Of a stretch of DNA of 64,000 nucleotides, positions 1 to 7,404 are shown piece after piece. The stretch lies in assembly GCA_038501785.1 (NCBI GenBank), contig JBAMJR010000272.1:1508089-1572088 (forward strand), in the 5' to 3' direction. Each line of letters opens with the position of its first letter. Within the stretch, counting starts at the first letter, position 1. Source of the DNA: Myoxocephalus aenaeus (lineage: Eukaryota > Chordata > Actinopteri > Perciformes > Cottidae). Both the position numbers and the translations under genes were made by a program. Below the pieces are notes generated by a model. The model had not been told where the DNA came from. It did not search any database and was given only the letters and a program-made list of their open reading frames with translations.

Positions 1-2
1 TC

Positions 3-482
3 AATCTAAAGTATGGGAAGAATATATTCTACCAGTATCATAAGGCTTTCTCTAGCAAAGCCGCTCTGTACGTTACACAGCATAACTCCCGGCTGAACTG
101 GTCCGTGCTGGACACTGAGCTACTGGTCATGATCGCGGGCGGCACACAAACTATGTCTTGTCACGAGTGCGGGAACTTTGGGCATCAGAGCCAGTTTTGC
201 CCCGCTGCGGCATTCCAGCCACCGAGCTACGGCCAAGTGATGACTCAGGCACGGTCACCTCAGCCACAGAGCGCGCAGGATCGCAGAGGACGCGAGGTGT
301 ATAGTCACAACAACGTGCAAATTTGTAATAATTTCAACATAGGCGTGTGTGCGTATTCCAACTGTCGGTTCCTTCACATCTGCAGCGACTGCAGGGATGC
401 GCATCCGCGGTCAGTTTGCCCTCGGCGCGCAGCCAGGATCCCACCCCGGGGGGGGAAACTACGTGGTTCAAAAGCATTCTGA
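3..482 (+). CDS. Gag-like zinc-finger protein of YR retrotransposon (C-terminal part)
   Basis: The frame is open from the left edge, so the true start lies outside the window; the GTG at 105 has no special status. Two metal-binding motifs are visible, numbered from nt 3: a CCHC knuckle of form CX2CX4HX4C at residues 53-66 (CHECGNFGHQSQFC) and a CCCH finger of form CX7CX4CX3H at residues 108-125. A further Cys/His-rich stretch follows (CSDCRDAHPRSVC). In DIRS/Ngaro elements such fingers sit at the end of the Gag region just before the RT domain and are thought to bind the element's RNA. The frame stops at 480-482, soon after an eight-G run (448-455), while the RT frame carries on from that run in another phase. 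Either this is a separate Gag ORF overlapping the RT ORF, or the two were one ORF now split at the G run. Confidence 0.8.
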   Translation, partial: NLKYGKNIFYQYHKAFSSKAALYVTQHNSRLNWSVLDTELLVMIAGGTQTMSCHECGNFGHQSQFCPAAAFQPPSYGQVMTQARSPQPQSAQDRRGREVYSHNNVQICNNFNIGVCAYSNCRFLHICSDCRDAHPRSVCPRRAARIPPRGGKLRGSKAF

Positions 483-2083
483 AGAAACATCCCTCAACAC
501 CAATAAATGTACAAGCACTGGCAAATGAACTGCGGTCTCATCCGGACTCTGTGTTTGTGGACCATTTGCTCACGGGTTTATCACAGGGGTTCCGGGTGGG
601 CGTTCTGACGATGCCAACTATAACATATGTGGCCAAAAATCTGCAATCGGCGGTAAACGACCCAGGTACGGTTTGTCAGTTACTCGAGAAAGAGGTCAGG
701 AAGGAGTACGTCATCGGCCCGTTCACATCCTCGCCATTTACAGTATTTCGTACGAGTCCAATTGGGGTAGCGACAGGTAAATATTCAGGGAAGAAACGGT
801 TAATTTGTGATCTGTCCGCTCCACGTGCCGGCCCGCTGGCGAGCGTTAACAGTCTCATTCCTCCCGAGCTATTCAGCCTGCATTACGCCTCGGTGGATAA
901 TGCCATCAGGTTGATAAAACTAGCGGGGCGGGGGGCGTGGCTATCCAAGGCAGATATCACGGACGCATTTAAAATAGTGCCGATCCATCCGTCGCAGTGG
1001 CATCTGTTCGGGATCCGGTGGGAGGCTAAATTCTACTTTGCAGTACGGTTGACTTTCGGGTGCAGGAGTAGCCCATGCATATTCAATCATCTCGCCGAGG
1101 CGTTATGCTGGATCCTGCTGAACAGAGTCAGGGTCCCCTCGGTGTTGCATCTACTCGACGATTTTCTGCTGATAGATCCCCCACACAACAGCTCAGGCAC
1201 CTCGCTACGTAGATTGAAACAATGTTTCCAATCCCTCGGCATTCCACTCACAGATGAGAAAACCATGGGGCCGGACACGCGTTTGGAGTTTCTGGGCATT
1301 ACGCTCGATACGATAGAGATGAAAGCGTCCCTTCCGATCGCAAAATTACAGCGCATCCGGGAGATTTCAAAAATGTATAGCGTGGCAGGAAACGTAACTA
1401 AACGGCAGTTACTTTCACTTCTCGGGCATCTTAATTTTGCCATGCGGGTCATTCCTCAGGGGCGCTCGTTCATCTCACGGCTTCTGGATATGGCGTCTTC
1501 AGTGTCCAGTCTGCACGAACTAGTGTCTCTTGATGAAGGGTGTCGCTCTGACCTACAGTTTTGGTCTCGGCTGCTAGAGAACTGGAATGGAGTGTCATTT
1601 TTCTACGACGAGCTGGTGAATTCTTCCGATTCGTTAAAGTTCTACACAGATGCCGCACCATCTGTGGGTTTTGGGGGCTTTTATCAAGGCGAGTGGTTTG
1701 CTAGCAGCTGGCCTCCTGCATTTGCAAGGTTTGAGCAGTCCTCAGCCTTGGCTGAGATCTACCCGGTGGCCGTGGCCTGCTTTGTCTGGGGGCAGCACTG
1801 GAAACGCAAGCGCATTTCCCTCATGTGCGATAATCAGGCAGTTGTCAACATTATTAATAGAGGGCGCTCCTCTTCCAGAGATATCATGCCATTTGTGAGG
1901 AGCATCACGTGGTCAGCAGTCACTCACAACTTCATCCTCACCGCCCGCCACGTGCCGGGTCATTCTAACACCCTGGCTGATGCGCTGTCTCGTTTCAAAT
2001 TCCAGATGTTCCGGCGCATCTGTCCCGAAGCCAGCCCCGTGGCAGTCACGGTGCCCTCGTGTCGCACTCTGATGCTGTCATAG
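347..2083 (+). CDS. Reverse transcriptase-RNase H of Ngaro/DIRS-type retrotransposon
   Basis: Copies element RNA into DNA. Numbering runs from nt 347, the first GTG in the open frame; this is not a believable eukaryotic start, and sequence typical of the protein begins only after the G8 run near 455. Around residues 45-75 lies the pre-RT stretch seen in this group (STPINVQALANEL, then a HPD motif). RT motifs follow: TSPIGVATGK and GKKRLICDLS, SKADITDAFK (first catalytic Asp), and the active-site box LLDDF with Asp271/Asp272, the LDDF form typical of YR retrotransposons. RNase H spans about 430-550 with Asp435 (TDAA), Glu470, Asp495 (CDNQ) and Asp545 (LADALSR). No internal stops or missing catalytic residues are seen, so this part of the copy looks recent. 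It overlaps the recombinase ORF by 25 bases in another frame. Confidence 0.9.
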   Translation: MCVFQLSVPSHLQRLQGCASAVSLPSARSQDPTPGGETTWFKSILKKHPSTPINVQALANELRSHPDSVFVDHLLTGLSQGFRVGVLTMPTITYVAKNLQSAVNDPGTVCQLLEKEVRKEYVIGPFTSSPFTVFRTSPIGVATGKYSGKKRLICDLSAPRAGPLASVNSLIPPELFSLHYASVDNAIRLIKLAGRGAWLSKADITDAFKIVPIHPSQWHLFGIRWEAKFYFAVRLTFGCRSSPCIFNHLAEALCWILLNRVRVPSVLHLLDDFLLIDPPHNSSGTSLRRLKQCFQSLGIPLTDEKTMGPDTRLEFLGITLDTIEMKASLPIAKLQRIREISKMYSVAGNVTKRQLLSLLGHLNFAMRVIPQGRSFISRLLDMASSVSSLHELVSLDEGCRSDLQFWSRLLENWNGVSFFYDELVNSSDSLKFYTDAAPSVGFGGFYQGEWFASSWPPAFARFEQSSALAEIYPVAVACFVWGQHWKRKRISLMCDNQAVVNIINRGRSSSRDIMPFVRSITWSAVTHNFILTARHVPGHSNTLADALSRFKFQMFRRICPEASPVAVTVPSCRTLMLS

Positions 2084-3042
2084 AGCTTACCCCGCTGGGT
2101 AGATACATGGAGTCCGCGAGGCAGTACATGCGACAGGGCTTAGCCGGTTCTACAGTGAGAACGTATGATTTAGCTTGGAGGACTTTTGCTGTGTTTTGTG
2201 TATCTGTAAGCGTACCTCTTAAACCTGTTCTCATCCACACTGTGTGTGCTTTTATCTGCTATTGCACTGACACTCGACACTTTAAGCTTCCTTATATTCG
2301 CAGTTTGATTGCCGGCATTCAATTTAATGTGAGGTGTTCCGACCCGGCTTCACCGAGCTTGTTTACGAATGCGGCCGTTAAGTTACTGCTGAAAGGCATT
2401 GCTAAATCGTCACCACGAATTCCTGACAGTAGACAGCCCCTCACCCTTGCGATTGTACACCGAATGCTGGCGGAGCTAAGAGCAGGCATGTTCTCACTTT
2501 ACATTGATTCCTTGCTTGACGCAGTGTTTTTACTGGCTTTCTATGCTTTCCTACGATGTGGCGAATTTACTTCAGTAACTAAGTCTTTCAACCCAGAGCG
2601 AGATATTACATTTGTTGACTTGACCTTTCATCTTAGGTATTATAATTTACGTCTCAAACACTCCAAGTGTGGAGGTGCGTGCTCCGTAATCGTGGCTCGT
2701 ACCGATACTCAGTTTTGCCCATTTAGATCCATGCTGAAGTATCTCCGGGTTAGACCTACGACTGGCCCTACATCCCCGTTATTTCTTACCCCAGGTCAGG
2801 GTCCATTAACTAAAGCCTGGTTTAACTATCATTTTAAATTAGTCCTCGCTAGAAGCAAGTTATCACCGCAGCATTATTCCGGGCATTCGTTTAGAATAGG
2901 TGCGGCGACTTCAGCGGCCAACCAAGGCATCCCAGCTGCCACTCTACAGGGGATGGGTCGTTGGTCTTCATCGGCGTTCACGTCCTACATTCGTCCCGAC
3001 CTCGACACCATACTGGTAAATCAAAGATCATTGGAACCATAA
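2059..3042 (+). CDS. Tyrosine recombinase of Ngaro/DIRS-type retrotransposon
   Basis: Integrates a circular DNA copy of the element by phage-integrase-type strand exchange, in place of the DDE integrase of LTR retrotransposons. The catalytic set is visible (numbered from nt 2059): Arg166 in FLRCGEF, a basic hairpin (LRLKHSKCGG) that may supply the Lys, His276 and Arg279 in HSFRIGAATSAA, Trp302 in GRWSS at the His/Trp position, and the nucleophile Tyr310 in TSYIRP. An N-terminal SAM-like segment (STVRTYDLAWRTF) precedes it. The frame opens with GTG at 2059; the first ATG is at 2107 (residue 17). It overlaps the RT-RH stop by 25 bases, so expression probably needs reinitiation, frameshifting or a spliced message; the sequence does not show which. 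The length (about 310-327 residues) fits a complete enzyme. Confidence 0.9.
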   Translation: MSHSDAVIELTPLGRYMESARQYMRQGLAGSTVRTYDLAWRTFAVFCVSVSVPLKPVLIHTVCAFICYCTDTRHFKLPYIRSLIAGIQFNVRCSDPASPSLFTNAAVKLLLKGIAKSSPRIPDSRQPLTLAIVHRMLAELRAGMFSLYIDSLLDAVFLLAFYAFLRCGEFTSVTKSFNPERDITFVDLTFHLRYYNLRLKHSKCGGACSVIVARTDTQFCPFRSMLKYLRVRPTTGPTSPLFLTPGQGPLTKAWFNYHFKLVLARSKLSPQHYSGHSFRIGAATSAANQGIPAATLQGMGRWSSSAFTSYIRPDLDTILVNQRSLEP

Positions 3043-3252
3043 TATTGGCAGGCATGCAGATAACTGGTGGTGGTATCCGTTATAGTTCCGGCAGGATTGG
3101 CAGGTACGGTGCTTTCCTCACTACACGGGAGAGGTGATCTCATAGTTAATAGAAGATGCTTGAGAATACTACGGTATATTTCCCTCACGTAGCGCGTTGG
3201 GTATTCTCTTAGCACTGTATATGGGTATATGTTTTACATGGCCGCTTAATTC

Positions 3253-3830
3253 CTGGTCTAACGTGACCCTTTCTGAATTCCGGGTCTATCGTGACCTCTG
3301 CTGAATTCCGGGTCTATCGTGACCTCTGCTGAATTCCGGGTCTATCGTGACCTCTGCTGAATTCCGGGTCTATCGTGACCTCTGCTGAATTCCGGGTCTA
3401 TCGCGACCTCTGCTGAATTCCGGGTCTATCGCGACCTCTGCTGAATTCCGGGTCTATCGCGACCTCTGCTGAATTCCGGGTCTATCGCGACCTCTGCTGA
3501 ATTCCGGGTCTATCGCGACCTCTGCTGAATTCCGGGTCTATCGCGACCTCTGCTGAATTCCGGGTCTATCGCGACCTCTGCTGAATTCCGGGTCTATCGC
3601 GACCTCTGCTGAATTCCGGGTCTATCGCGACCTCTGCTGAATTCCGGGTCTATCGCGACCTCTGCTGAATTCCGGGTCTATCGCGACCTCTGCTGAATTC
3701 CGGGTCTATCGCGACCTCTGCTGAATTCCGGGTCTATCGCGACCTCTGCTGAATCCCGGGTCTATCGACCTCTGCTGAATTCCGGGTCTATCGTGACTAC
3801 TTCTTAACTTCCTGGTCTGAACATGACTAG
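3253..3830 (+). repeat. 28-bp minisatellite in retrotransposon 3' region, about 19 good copies
   Basis: Tandem units with a GAATTC followed by CGGGTCTATCG and GACC. Unit starts fall every 28 bases from 3281 to 3757. The first four full units read TCGTGACC, the next thirteen TCGCGACC, and the last ones diverge again, including a 2-base deletion near 3767. Edge units at about 3253 and 3812 are degenerate. A homogenised centre with decayed edges is what unequal exchange or slippage produces. Confidence 0.95.
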
Positions 3831-4009
3831 GGGCGGTACTCCCTATGGGTGGGGTGGTTCACTTAAACTCACTCACGAGGTTAATGGCTAGTCTGGCTAG
3901 CTCACCTGAACCGTACTAATGTTCCATGTCTTTCCTGATTAACTTTCCTTGTGCTTAGGCCTTCACTGCGGCGTTAGGTAAGTATTGATTTATTTTTGTC
4001 AAATCTTTT

Positions 4010-4192
4010 GGGGGATTCTGCCGTATCAGTATTCAGAGTCACTGCCCCTTGTTTATCCTCGTGCAGGATAGAGTCCGATCGCCAAAGACTTTGCACTATT
4101 CATTGTGAAACCAACGTAATAAATGTATTATTGAATTCGGAACAAGTCTCTCCTGATTGAAATGGAGCTTAAGCGGTAGTTCAGGAAGGGAG
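4010..4192 (+). repeat. Split direct repeat B1 of Ngaro-like element
   Basis: 183-bp segment from the G run before ATTCTGCCGTATCAG to TTCAGGAAGGGAG, repeated 506 bases downstream with no difference noticed apart from the length of the leading G run. It holds AATAAA at 4118-4123, a possible polyadenylation signal. In Ngaro elements the B1/B2 pair with A1/A2 lets a circular intermediate be rebuilt from a linear transcript. Confidence 0.85.
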
Positions 4193-4515
4193 ACCCTACA
4201 CTACGGGTCATTCATATATCGCAGTCTAATTCTCCCAGTGAGTCATTACGGTAGCAGCGGATCTAGGGGGCGTCCCCCTTTTAAGCAACCAACCAACCAG
4301 AGGTGTTACGGGGTCTCTAAGCCAATCAGATTGTTGCTGTCAAACTTTAAAAGTGTTCTCTGCTCTGCTGCTGTCAGTTGTCATTTCAGCTCTGAGACGA
4401 ATGCGACCCTCCTCCACCCCATTCACCTCCAGGCAGCAGGTAGTCATACTCCTCACTCATCACAGGATGTCAGCAACTCTCTTCTTCACCACCACCACCA
4501 GTGTCCGGACTCCAG
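4193..4515 (+). promoter_or_regulatory. Segment A2 of split direct repeats, promoter-like
   Basis: Lies between B1 and B2, where Ngaro elements carry A2, a copy of the 5'-end sequence A1. It has a CCAAT box at 4322-4326 and a TATA-like TTTAAAAG at 4346-4353, followed by pyrimidine-rich sequence. That agrees with A1/A2 carrying the element promoter. A1 itself is outside the window, so identity to A1 is untested. A frame open through this area (4157-4666) runs across both repeats and is judged accidental. Confidence 0.6.
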
Positions 4516-4698
4516 GGGGGATTCTGCCGTATCAGTATTCAGAGTCACTGCCCCTTGTTTATCCTCGTGCAGGATAGAGTCCGATCGCCAAAGACTTTGC
4601 ACTATTCATTGTGAAACCAACGTAATAAATGTATTATTGAATTCGGAACAAGTCTCTCCTGATTGAAATGGAGCTTAAGCGGTAGTTCAGGAAGGGAG
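4516..4698 (+). repeat. Split direct repeat B2, right end of Ngaro-like element
   Basis: Second copy of the 183-bp B repeat; AATAAA at 4624-4629. Homology to B1 stops at 4698, where the sequence becomes GGTTAGGG repeats. This fixes the right end of the element and its junction with telomeric DNA. Confidence 0.85.
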
Positions 4699-4725
4699 GG
4701 TTAGGGTTAGGGTTAGGGTTAGGGG
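4697..4725 (+). repeat. Interstitial TTAGGG tract at retrotransposon edge
   Basis: About four and a half TTAGGG units directly abut the end of B2 (4698) and pass into diverged subtelomeric sequence. G-rich strand on +. Confidence 0.93.
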
Positions 4726-5053
4726 TAATGAATTTACTCATGAATCTCCCCACGTCGCCCGCCGGCTTCGCAGTTGAATAGAGACCCACGGCAGTGCACA
4801 GGCCGACGAATGTCATTTAGTCATTCCCCACGCCATAGATCTTTTAGCCCAATACGTTATGAGCTATTTTTATTTCTCTCCCTTTATTTTCTTCCTTTAG
4901 CCTTGGCCCCCTATTTTATTAACATATGTTGCCGAACAGACCGTTCAGTTTTTTCCGATTAAATTGAGGTTAGGCGTTGGTAGCTAAGTGGTTGAGGTCA
5001 GGACAGAATAACTGGGTTAGGGATAGTTTTGTTTAAAGTACCAGCAAGCCTTC
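4726..5053 (+). other. Old, diverged remnant of the LINE-type subtelomeric unit
   Basis: From 4729 (TTTACTCATGAATCTCCC) to about 4845 this matches, with scattered substitutions, the segment found at 6243-6350 of the first good unit (shared CGGCTT...AGTTGAAT, GTGCAC, CATGTCATTTAGT). The rest, AT-rich and then with GTTGAGGT-like phrases, has no close match in the window and no LINE. It is clearly older than the near-identical units to the right. No gene seen. Confidence 0.7.
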
Positions 5054-5243
5054 GGTTGAGGTTAGGTGAAAGTTTAGGTAAATTCCTGGTTGAGTTTAGG
5101 TGCTGGTAGGAAATTGGTTGAGGTTAGGTGAAAGTTTAGGTAAATTCCTGGTTGAGTTTAGGTGTTGGTAGGAAATTGGTTGAGGTTAGGTGAAAGTTTA
5201 GGTAAATTCCTGGTTGAGTTTAGGTGTTGGTAGGAAATTGGTT
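5054..5243 (+). repeat. 62-bp minisatellite of telomere-like GTTGAGGTTAGG phrases
   Basis: Three copies with period 62 (GGTTGAGGTTAGGTGAAAG starting at 5054, 5116 and 5178; a fourth begins at 5240). Each carries several TTAGG or TTTAGG phrases, as in degenerate telomeric DNA. A related, less regular tract follows the LINE in each LINE-type unit (7405-7790 and copies). The fourth copy passes directly into TTAGGG. Confidence 0.9.
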
Positions 5244-5351
5244 GAGGTTAGGGTTAGGGTTAGGGTTAGGGGTTAGGGTTGGGGGGTGGGTTAGGGGGTT
5301 AGGGTTAGGGTTAGGGTTAGGGTTAGGGTGTTAGGGTTAGGGTTAGGGTTA
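5244..5351 (+). repeat. Long irregular interstitial telomeric sequence before block H1
   Basis: 108 bp of mostly TTAGGG with variants (TTAGGGG, TTGGGG, a GGGTGG stretch). It begins inside a 62-bp repeat unit, where GGTTAGG is shared by both sequences, and ends at the first 33-bp boundary motif (5352). One of four such long tracts, all at truncated units. Confidence 0.95.
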
Positions 5352-5576
5352 GGATTACGGAAGAAAACCACGTGGTGTGATCCCTCAGCTAATATCTTTT
5401 GTTCTGAAGCCGCCAGAGACTTGAACGTCGCACTTGTCAATACTAACTAGTGGATTACCGATCGATTGGTAGGAACCTCGACATTGTGGGACCTCGGGAA
5501 GGCCCTTTTCTGACATGTGCGTCAAAAGCGTGATGATCCCTCGCAATGTGTTGGCCTTGGCGTCAGAGCTTGACCC
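5352..5576 (+). repeat. T block: unit-start sequence with CCACGTGG motif
   Basis: About 225 bp beginning with the 33-bp boundary motif (GGATTACGGAAG ... TGTGATCCC, 5352-5384; CACGTG at 5369-5374) and ending AATGTGTTGGCCTTGGCGTC...GACCCTGCG at the minisatellite. Further T blocks start at 10727, 14722, 17822, 20742, 26053, 30048, 38108, 39188, 42211, 46512, 49471, 54620, 55240, 58201 and 63350. It always follows TTAGGG or a TTAGGGGGTAGG phrase. No open frame of note; function unknown. Confidence 0.9.
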
Positions 5577-5867
5577 TGCGTGTGCTTTGACATCAGGGCT
5601 ATACTCTTTATGTGGTCTTTGACAGCACGGCTAGACTCTCTGCGTGTGCTTTGACATCAGGGCTATACTCTTTATGTGGTCTTTGACAGCACGGCTAGAC
5701 TCTCTGCGTGTGCTTTGACATCAGGGCTATACTCTTTATGTGGTCTTTGACAGCACGGCTAGACTCTCTGCGTGTGCTTTGACATCACGGCTAGACTCTT
5801 TATGTGGTCTTTGACAGCACGGCTGGACTCTCTGCGTGTGCTTTGACATCACGGCTAGACTCTTTAT
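5577..5867 (+). repeat. 32-bp minisatellite, unit 1 first array
   Basis: About nine units of the subtelomeric minisatellite. Each unit has CTTTGACA, then TCACGG, TCAGGG or GCACGG, then CTAGACTC or CTATACTC, then TTTATG or TCTGCG. The variants are interspersed, so true periodicity is higher than 32. The array ends where the module at 5868 begins. Confidence 0.95.
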
Positions 5868-6089
5868 GGTATTCAAGCCTTCACATTTTCCATCGTTTTA
5901 TTTCTTTAACCCTCTGGGAGGGGGACTTGAGGTGAGACATGCACCCCCAGGTGGTTGGGTTCAGTAGAAAACCACTGGTAGTGGTATATTAATTGATTGT
6001 GAGTTCAAATCAAATACCTTGAGGTGAGACAGCTAAGTAGTCATCCTCAATACAGGTTTACAATAAAGGACTTGAGATGACGTCATAAA
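5868..6089 (+). repeat. Module C, shared by LINE-type units and A cassettes; CRE palindrome
   Basis: 222 bp from GGTATTCAAGCC to GACGTCATAAA. The same module with a few substitutions lies inside every full A cassette (9583-9804 in unit 1), so the two unit types share it by an older duplication. LINE-type copies start at 18274, 21194, 38560, 39640, 46900 and 55628. It ends in TGACGTCA (6078-6085), the full CRE palindrome bound by CREB/ATF proteins. GAGTTCAAATC at 6001-6011 resembles a Pol III B box, so a SINE remnant is possible but unproven. Confidence 0.85.
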
Positions 6090-6464
6090 CCGACTTAAGG
6101 TTAGGTGTGGAAGATGATGCTTTGTGGTTAGGGGGTGTGCATCTGCAAAAAGAGGGCAGCCCATGAGCCACATGGGAGGTGTCCAGAGACTGGCGGGTTA
6201 GGTTTGGGGTTGAGTTAGGGGGGTTGGGTTAGGTTTTTCATCTTTACTCATGAATCTCCCTACGTTCGCCCGACGGCTTGGTAGTTGAATGGAAACTCAC
6301 GGCGGTGCACGGGCCGACGCATGTCATTTAGTAATACCTCCTCCGAAGATCTATTCACCCAGTGGGCAGTATTCATAAGGGGATGGTAAGAGGTAAAGTA
6401 AGAAGGAACCGGGTTGGGGTCCATATTGGTCAAATGATTAGTATGGGTAAGCTTTTGGTTGAGT
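6090..6464 (+). other. LINE-type unit spacer, non-coding
   Basis: 375 bp between module C and the LINE, with scattered TTAGG phrases (GGTTAGGT, TTAGGGGG, GAGTTAGGGG). It contains the segment whose diverged relative is at 4729-4845. Short frames here carry no recognisable domain. In block h4 this spacer is cut at CGACGG (38968) and replaced by TTAGGG. Confidence 0.75.
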
Positions 6465-7404
6465 AAGGCAAGGCAAGGCAAGTTTATTTGTATAGCACAT
6501 TTCAACAACAAGGCGATTCAAAGTGCTTCACATAAAACCATTAAGAGCATCAAAACATAATGCAGAGAAAACAGGATTTAAAACAGTTAAGAAAACATTA
6601 ACACAGTAGAAAACAGGATTTAAAACAGTTAAGAAAACATTAAAACAGTCAAAAAGATAAATAAAAAATAAAAATTGAATAAAAGTTGCAGTGCAGTTTA
6701 AGAAATAAAATGCAGTAGTGAGATGCAGCAATTGAATCTGGATCAATTAAAGGCAACAGCAAACAGAAAAGTCTTCAATCTGGATTTAAAGGAGCTGAGG
6801 GTCTCAGCAGACCTGCAGCTTTCAGGGACCTTGTTCCAGATATGTGGAGCAGAAAAGCTGAACGCTGCTTCTCCATGTTTAGTTCTGACTCTTGGAACAG
6901 AAAGTAGACCCGTCCCAGACGACCTGAGGGGTCGGGATGGTTCATAAGGTAGCAGCAGATCACAAACATACTTAGGCCCTAAACCATTCAGTGCTTTATA
7001 AACCAGCAGCAGGATTTTAAAGTCAATTCTTTGTTTGACAGGAAGCCAGTGCAAAGACCTCAGAACTGGTGTGATGTGATCCACTTTCCTGGTCTTAGTG
7101 AGGACTCGAGCTGCAGCGTTCTGAATCAGCTGCAGCTTTCTGATTGACTTTTTACAGAGGCCTGTGAACACACCGTTACAGTAGTCCAGTCTACTGAAGA
7201 TAAATGCATGGACAAGTTTCTCCAAATCCTGTTGAGACATAAGTCCTCTAACCCTTGATATATTCTTCAGGTGGTAGTAGGCTGATTTTGTAATTGTCTT
7301 GATATGGCTGTTCAGGTTGAGGTCTGAATCCATAACTACACCTAGATTTCTGGCTTGGTTTGAGGTTTTTAACGTCAGTGATTGAAGCTGAGCGCTGACT
7401 TTCA
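6465..7404 (-). mobile_element. 5'-truncated L2-like LINE fragment (RT C-terminus plus 3' tail), copy 1
   Basis: On the minus strand a frame of about 220 codons (7405-6743) encodes the C-terminal part of a non-LTR reverse transcriptase. Landmarks are LGVVMDSDL, SRLDYCNGVF, QNAAARVLT, LHWLPVKQRIDFKILLL, LVYKALNG, AFSFSAPHIWNKVP and FKSRLKTFLF, in the order familiar from fish L2-type LINEs. The frame begins at the truncation point without an ATG and lacks the catalytic RT motifs and endonuclease, so it is dead. The 3' region (6742-6465) ends in CTTGC repeats, a typical short-repeat LINE tail. TAAGG on both sides (6464-6468 and 7407-7411) may be a target duplication. It is present at the same point in every LINE-type unit that reaches this far, so it inserted once before amplification. 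Confidence 0.85.

Larger units (their letters stand above)
1..4698 (+). mobile_element. Ngaro-like tyrosine-recombinase retrotransposon, 5' end outside window
   Basis: A YR retrotransposon copy. Seen in order: C-terminal Gag with zinc fingers (3-482), reverse transcriptase-RNase H (to 2083), tyrosine recombinase (to 3042), a 28-bp minisatellite in the 3' non-coding part, then two direct copies of a 183-bp repeat (4010-4192, 4516-4698) around a 323-bp segment. This B1-A2-B2 end, with the matching A1 expected at the missing 5' end, is the 'split direct repeat' layout of Ngaro elements; DIRS1-type elements have inverted repeats instead. The non-coding parts 3043-3252 and 3831-4009 show nothing recognisable. 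RT-RH and YR are open throughout and keep their catalytic residues; the only break seen is a frame change at a G8 run between Gag and RT. The element ends exactly where TTAGGG repeats begin, so it seems to have entered a telomeric tract. Assignment to Ngaro rather than another YR clade is likely, not proven, because A1 is not visible. Confidence 0.88.

Noticed and set aside
4157..4666. 169-codon open frame
   Set aside because: It runs across the B1-A2-B2 direct repeats, so its two ends repeat the same nucleotides; low-complexity His/Ser stretch; no domain.
1..4698. Assignment of the left element to DIRS1 proper
   Set aside because: The 3' end shows direct B repeats around a unique segment, not inverted terminal repeats, and no methyltransferase-like domain is seen. 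Ngaro fits better, pending the missing A1.
5440..5450. TACTAAC in the T block as an intron branch point
   Set aside because: Single short match with no supported exons or splice sites around it.
6260..6511. 83-codon minus-strand frame and neighbouring 72- and 65-codon frames
   Set aside because: They fall in the LINE tail, spacer or GTTGAGG minisatellite; no domain, biased composition, and copies exist only because the unit is duplicated.
6723..6947. 74-codon plus-strand frame over the LINE
   Set aside because: Antisense shadow of the RT C-terminal frame, which has clear family motifs on the minus strand.
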